Assembly: GCA_018699075.1 (NCBI GenBank)
Contig: JABIPV010000393.1
Coordinates: 1-17,173, forward strand
DNA length: 17,173 nt
Origin: Kordiimonadaceae bacterium
Lineage (GTDB): Bacteria > Pseudomonadota > Alphaproteobacteria > Sphingomonadales > Emcibacteraceae
Direction: 5' to 3'
Shown here: in pieces, positions 13,569-17,173 of the stretch
Position numbering within the stretch: the first letter of the stretch is position 1
How the letters are laid out: every line of letters begins with the position of its first letter
Translations under genes and position numbers: made by a program
Notes under the pieces: model-generated
Database searches by the model: none
Told to the model about the DNA's origin: nothing
What the model saw: only the letters and a program-made list of their open reading frames with translations

Positions 13569-15713
13569 ATGAATAATAAATCTAAAACATGTTTGGCTTT
13601 ACTGATGGTTATGGGGCTTTCTGCTTGTGACGCTACCGAACAAATGACGCAAGACACCAACTGGGATTATTATCATGGGGACCCAGCAGGGACACATTAT
13701 TCAGAACTTGATCAAATAAATTTATCGAACGTGGGTGAGCTTGAAATTGCCTGGACCTATGATACGGACCCTGGATTTTGGAAAGAAGGCGACGCCCAGA
13801 CCGATATGTATACCAATCCGTTAATTATTGATGGACGGTTATATAGTGTATCACCGATGGGTAAGCTTGTTTGTCTTGATGCGGCGAGCGGTGAAGAACA
13901 TTGGGTCTATGATCCTATTGCCGATGAAGAAGTGAAATTAAGGCAACGGTTACGTGGTATTTCTTACTGGAGTGACGGAGAAAGTGACCGAATTCTGTTG
14001 CCTAGCGGCAAATATTTAATTTCTATTGATATGGCGACGGGATTGCCTGATCTTGCTTTTGGAGATCAAGGGCGTGTTGACTTACGCGAAGGTCTGGGTA
14101 GGGATTTTGGCAGTATATCAATATCCACTGTCACACCGGGGGCTGTTTTTAAAGACATGATCATTATGGGCAGTACAGGATTGGTTCCTGGTGATGTTAG
14201 GGCCTATGATGTGCGTTCAGGTGAGATTAAATGGTCATTCCATACCATTCCACATCCGGGTGAGTTTGGCTATGAGACATGGCCAGAAGATGCGTGGACG
14301 AAATCATTAGGTGCAAATGTATGGGCTGGACTAACCATTGATGTTGAACGGGGAATAGTATTCCTTCCCACGGCGTCAGCAGGGATGAGTGATAAAGATT
14401 TTTATGGGGCTGATCGCCCAGGAGATAATTTGTTTGGGTCATCCCTTGTCGCCTTAAATGCAAATACGGGAGAGCGTATATGGCACTTTCAAATGGTTAA
14501 ACATGATTTGTGGGACCGGGATTTGCCGACCCATCCTACTTTGGTTACTGTTGAGCGTGATGGCAAAAAAATAGACGCCGTGGCGCAGCCCACCAAAGCA
14601 GGATGGCTTTATGTATTTGACCGTGAAACGGGTGAGCCTTTGTTTGAAATGGAAGAGCGTGAAGTTTGGCCTTCAGATGTGCCGGGTGAAGTGGCCGCAA
14701 AAACACAAATTTTCCCCCTTAAACCTGATGCATTTGCCCGTCAGGGACTTACAGAAGATATTTTAACCAACCGTACACCAGAATCAGCTAAGGCGGCGCG
14801 GGAGCATTTGGCAAACGTTTCAAGTAGAGGGGAATATGATCCTCCAAGCCTGAAGGGGGCAATGATACTCCCTGGTCTTGATGGTGCTGCGGAGTGGGGC
14901 GGTGCAGCTTATGATCCAGAAACAGGGCTGATCTATATTAATTCTAATGAGATGGCGTGGACTTTGAAATTAATTCCCCGTGTGCCTGCCCTAAGCGGCA
15001 ATAGCGGAAAAGCCCTTTATGTAAATAACTGTGTGGTTTGCCATCTTGAAAACATGGAAGGAATTCCGCCGGGATATCCGTCCCTTGTGAATATCGCAGA
15101 TCGTTTGTCTGAAGATGAAATGAGGTCAGTGATTAGTGGTGGTAACATTCGTATGCCTTCCTTCGGCGATATTGGTGCTGAAAATGTTGATAAAATCATC
15201 AATTATTTGCGCACTGGTGAAGAGGGTGAAAGTGATATCGACATAGAAACTGCCGTAAGTACCAACGCCCAGCAAGACGACTATATTTTTGATGGATATG
15301 TCAAGTTTCTTGATCCCGATGGATATCCTGCTATTAGCCCGCCTTGGGGGACATTAAATGCCATTGATGTTAGTAGTGGTGAGTTCGCATGGAAAATTCC
15401 GTTTGGTGAATATCCTGAGCTTGCAGAGCAAGGAGCGGAGAATACCGGCAGTGAAAATTATGGCGGCGCGGTTGTTACTAAAGGCGGATTACTTTTTATA
15501 GGGGCGACAATGTTTGATAATAAGTTCAGAGCTTTTAATAAGAAAACGGGTGATTTGCTTTGGCAAACAACACTTCCTGCTGCAGGACTTGCAACGCCAT
15601 CAACATATATGTCAGGGGGAGAGCAGTTTGTGGTAATCGGCGCGGGCGGTGGAAAGAACCCAAAATTTGCGCCGGGAAGTACATTAATTGCGTTCAAACT
15701 TAAAAATAAGTGA
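13569..15713 (+). CDS. PQQ-dependent quinoprotein dehydrogenase with inserted cytochrome c domain, lipoprotein
   Basis: I start at ATG 13569 (MNNKSK), not ATG 13560, because AAGGGA abuts the earlier one and is correctly spaced (8 nt) from this one. The 714-residue product begins with a lipoprotein signal (LALLMVMGLSAC, lipobox LSAC), so it should be lipid-anchored facing the periplasm. WDYYHGDPAGTHYSELDQIN and WTYDTDPGF open a quinoprotein-alcohol-dehydrogenase-type propeller that oxidises a sugar or alcohol with PQQ. Before the last blades a cytochrome c domain is inserted: CVVCH at C488, C491 and H492, with M529 in RMPSF as likely sixth haem ligand. The propeller resumes at FLDPDGYPAISPPWGTLNAI and closes with ENTGSENYGGAVV and IGAGGGKNP. 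Electrons would pass PQQ to haem within one chain. Substrate unknown; no PQQ synthesis genes are in the window. Confidence 0.92.
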   Translation: MNNKSKTCLALLMVMGLSACDATEQMTQDTNWDYYHGDPAGTHYSELDQINLSNVGELEIAWTYDTDPGFWKEGDAQTDMYTNPLIIDGRLYSVSPMGKLVCLDAASGEEHWVYDPIADEEVKLRQRLRGISYWSDGESDRILLPSGKYLISIDMATGLPDLAFGDQGRVDLREGLGRDFGSISISTVTPGAVFKDMIIMGSTGLVPGDVRAYDVRSGEIKWSFHTIPHPGEFGYETWPEDAWTKSLGANVWAGLTIDVERGIVFLPTASAGMSDKDFYGADRPGDNLFGSSLVALNANTGERIWHFQMVKHDLWDRDLPTHPTLVTVERDGKKIDAVAQPTKAGWLYVFDRETGEPLFEMEEREVWPSDVPGEVAAKTQIFPLKPDAFARQGLTEDILTNRTPESAKAAREHLANVSSRGEYDPPSLKGAMILPGLDGAAEWGGAAYDPETGLIYINSNEMAWTLKLIPRVPALSGNSGKALYVNNCVVCHLENMEGIPPGYPSLVNIADRLSEDEMRSVISGGNIRMPSFGDIGAENVDKIINYLRTGEEGESDIDIETAVSTNAQQDDYIFDGYVKFLDPDGYPAISPPWGTLNAIDVSSGEFAWKIPFGEYPELAEQGAENTGSENYGGAVVTKGGLLFIGATMFDNKFRAFNKKTGDLLWQTTLPAAGLATPSTYMSGGEQFVVIGAGGGKNPKFAPGSTLIAFKLKNK

Positions 15714-15730
15714 TTTAAACGTTAACTTAT
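15706..15730. terminator. Weak inverted repeat between convergent genes
   Basis: ATAAGT (15706-15711) and ACTTAT (15725-15730) form a 6-bp AT-rich stem across the 13-base gap between the dehydrogenase and the diguanylate cyclase, touching both stop codons. It may serve as a shared 3' end, but the stem is weak and there is no T run. Confidence 0.25.
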
Positions 15731-16632
15731 CCGCAAATATATTGATTACGGCCTTTATCTTTTGCGCCGTATAGTAAATCGTCGGCTTTATTAAGAAGTT
15801 TATTTTTGTTAAATTCTTCGCTTGGGATTGTTGACGTCGCACCGATACTAATTGTGATAAATTTATGCGGCGACTTGGGATGCTCAATCTTCATATTGAA
15901 TATATTATCGCACAGTTTTTTGGACACATGTTCTGCGGCAGTAAGATCAGATTCCGGAAGAATTATGACAAATTCCTCTCCGCCATAGCGTGCCACAAAA
16001 TCAGCAGGTCTATCTAAACTGCTTTCTAAACATTCTGCAACTTTGGTTAAGGTTTCATCACCTGCACTATGTCCTAAACTATCGTTATATTTTTTGAAGT
16101 AATCGATATCGATCAATAGATAAGAAAGCGGTTTTTGTGAACGCCAACACCTGTTCCATTCTTTCTCAAATAGGGTTTCATATTGGCGGCGATTATTAAT
16201 TCCAGTTAAAATATCTGTATTGGCGAGTAGGTGTAATTGATGTTCTTTCTTTTTTAATTCAAGTTGAGTTTTTACGCGCGCCATTACGATAGCATTGCTA
16301 AATGGTTTGGTAACGTAATCTCTTGCTCCAAGTGAAAGTCCTTCCTCTTCTGCAAATTCATCGTGAAATCCTGTAATGAAAATAACGGAAATATGCTGTG
16401 TTTCAGGATGACTTTGCAGGCTCGTCATCACTTCGAAGCCGTCTATATCGGGCATGATGATATCGAGGAGTATTAAATCAGGTTTATGCTGTAGGGCTTT
16501 TTTTAAGGCCTGCTCACCATTTTTGGCTAAAATTATTCTGGCAACAGGTGACAGTAATTCGGTTAAAATATTTCGATTAGATTTTTCATCATCGACGATT
16601 AAAATAGATTGTTCATAATTGGAGAAGTTCAT
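15727..16632 (-). CDS. Response regulator diguanylate cyclase (REC-GGDEF)
   Basis: A 301-residue two-domain signalling enzyme. Residues ~8-122 are a receiver with D14/D15 in LIVDDEK, phospho-acceptor D57 in LILLDIIMP, T87 and K109 in YVTKPF. A short helical linker leads to a GGDEF domain from about 135: NTDILTGINNRR, metal-binding D175 in LIDIDYFKKYND, substrate-site GHSAGDE, and the signature GGEEF at 217-221, an active variant. Five residues before it lies RPAD (R208, D211), the RxxD inhibitory site for product feedback. It should make c-di-GMP when phosphorylated. Its ATG overlaps by 4 nt (ATGA) the end of the broken hybrid kinase upstream, so that kinase was presumably its partner and the cyclase may now lack its native phosphate donor. 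It is complete and looks functional. Confidence 0.95.
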   Translation of the reverse strand: MNFSNYEQSILIVDDEKSNRNILTELLSPVARIILAKNGEQALKKALQHKPDLILLDIIMPDIDGFEVMTSLQSHPETQHISVIFITGFHDEFAEEEGLSLGARDYVTKPFSNAIVMARVKTQLELKKKEHQLHLLANTDILTGINNRRQYETLFEKEWNRCWRSQKPLSYLLIDIDYFKKYNDSLGHSAGDETLTKVAECLESSLDRPADFVARYGGEEFVIILPESDLTAAEHVSKKLCDNIFNMKIEHPKSPHKFITISIGATSTIPSEEFNKNKLLNKADDLLYGAKDKGRNQYICG

Positions 16633-17042
16633 GATGCCAATGCCTCCATTTTATTTTTGACTTCTTCAAGTTTGACAAGGGCATCTTCATATTCCAAGTC
16701 ACCTGTTAAAGTTTGAAGGATTGACGCATCTTCCTTTATATCGCTATGTGGGAATAATTCTAATAACTCGCGAGAAATATCTTCTGCTATACCATTGTCA
16801 GCATTTAAAGCGGTTTCTAATCTATTAATAATTTGCTGAGCTTTTTCGATATCTATTGCTATTTCACTTGATTCAGCGTTCAATTTATTTTGCTCATTAA
16901 TTATAGGTTTTAATTCGTTTAACACATTGATTAATTCGTTTAAGAAGTCTTTTATTACATCGTTCAAGTCTTGTTTTGGGTCCTGACCCGCCAGATTTTC
17001 TAATGTTGCGGCTGAATTGGATAAAGTCTCGGCCCCTATACC
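16629..17042 (-). pseudogene. C-terminal Hpt remnant of a hybrid sensor kinase
   Basis: The frame is open from 17042, just after a stop, down to TGA at 16629. It begins GIGAETLSNSAATLENLAGQ, which I read as the part of a histidine phosphotransfer (Hpt) domain directly after the HxxKGxxxN helix: the phosphorylated His itself is missing. A helical linker follows (IKDFLNELINVLNELKPI), then the kind of helical tail seen at the end of hybrid histidine kinases (LEYEDALVKLEEV). No ATG opens the frame; a TTG at 16967 could give 112 residues, but no good ribosome site precedes it. The upstream neighbour is an N-terminal kinase piece in another frame, so I interpret both as one gene with its middle deleted. 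It overlaps the diguanylate cyclase start by 4 nt, as an intact partner gene would. Confidence 0.65.
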
Positions 17043-17173
17043 CTACGGCCATAATATACTGTTGGCAATTCCAAATATGCTTCTGAAAAATTTAAAAATT
17101 CACTGCGTGCAGTAGTTTTACTAGCACTATGAGTAATATCAATTTCTCTTGCTTTCAGCATCTCGAGATGTTC
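17036..17173 (-). pseudogene. Solute-binding (SBP_bac_3) sensor fragment, probably 5' part of the broken kinase
   Basis: From the window edge one minus-strand frame reads EHLEMLKAREIDITHSASK, then TARSEFLNFSEAYLELPTVY, then GRRV and a TAG stop at 17038-17036. The pattern (LEMLKA.EIDI, then S.S.T..R..FLNFSE.YLELP) is that of family 3 periplasmic solute-binding domains, which also occur as input domains of sensor kinases. An intact domain would continue past LPTVYYGRR; here it ends 4 residues after YY. The frame change to the Hpt remnant falls inside GTAGGGTATAGGGG, where TAGGG occurs twice. The rest of the gene lies beyond the window, so full length cannot be judged. It could instead be a separate truncated binding protein. 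Confidence 0.6.

Noticed and set aside
1..17173. A defence island or phage-derived system
   Set aside because: RecQ, GIY-YIG and the small basic proteins were considered together, but they have separate leaders and no recognised defence partner, integrase or toxin-antitoxin pair nearby.

Overview
The window reads as chromosomal DNA from a fairly AT-rich, probably marine Alphaproteobacterium. The assignment is an inference. It rests on the response-regulator receiver at 4997-5398, which closely resembles a receiver and linker common in alphaproteobacterial OmpR-type regulators, and on the mix of secreted sulfatases, a PQQ/cytochrome c dehydrogenase and c-di-GMP signalling. No rRNA, tRNA, CRISPR array, prophage or complete insertion sequence is visible.

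Layout. (1) 1-2499: the 3' part of a class I aminotransferase followed 13 nt later by an exported iduronate-2-sulfatase-like sulfatase. (2) 2500-4996: a patchwork with a composite palindromic repeat, two perfect palindromes, a possible transposon-associated scar, a minus-strand conserved hypothetical gene that appears to start with ATT, two very small lysine-rich proteins, a structured RNA-like segment and a solitary GIY-YIG domain protein. (3) 4997-5398: a receiver domain cut off where an OmpR-type output domain would begin. (4) 5562-9638, plus strand: recQ, an exported esterase-like alpha/beta hydrolase and a second exported sulfatase of a divergent subfamily. (5) 13471-9656, minus strand: an AraC-type regulator, a secreted two-domain lectin-like protein, a VTT/DedA-type membrane protein and a YcaQ-type DNA glycosylase, closely packed. 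(6) 13569-15713, plus strand and divergent from the araC gene: a lipoprotein quinoprotein dehydrogenase with a cytochrome c domain inserted in the propeller. (7) 17173-15727, minus strand: the wreck of a hybrid sensor kinase (solute-binding piece joined out of frame to a C-terminal Hpt piece), overlapping by 4 nt a REC-GGDEF diguanylate cyclase.

How the genes may work together. The two sulfatases, the esterase, the lectin-like protein and the PQQ dehydrogenase are all predicted to be exported, which fits periplasmic processing of sulfated or acylated polysaccharide fragments with direct oxidation of a released sugar or alcohol. The AraC-type regulator is placed to control the dehydrogenase and the lectin-like gene. 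RecQ, YcaQ and perhaps the GIY-YIG protein are DNA-maintenance genes interspersed among these. No sulfatase-maturing enzyme, glycoside hydrolase or TonB receptor is in the window, so the pathway is incomplete here. I did not find a clearly new multi-gene defence or mobile system. The most informative oddities are the internally deleted hybrid kinase, the ATT start, the HD-to-AA change in the RecQ aromatic-rich loop, and the start-codon hairpin of the VTT gene.
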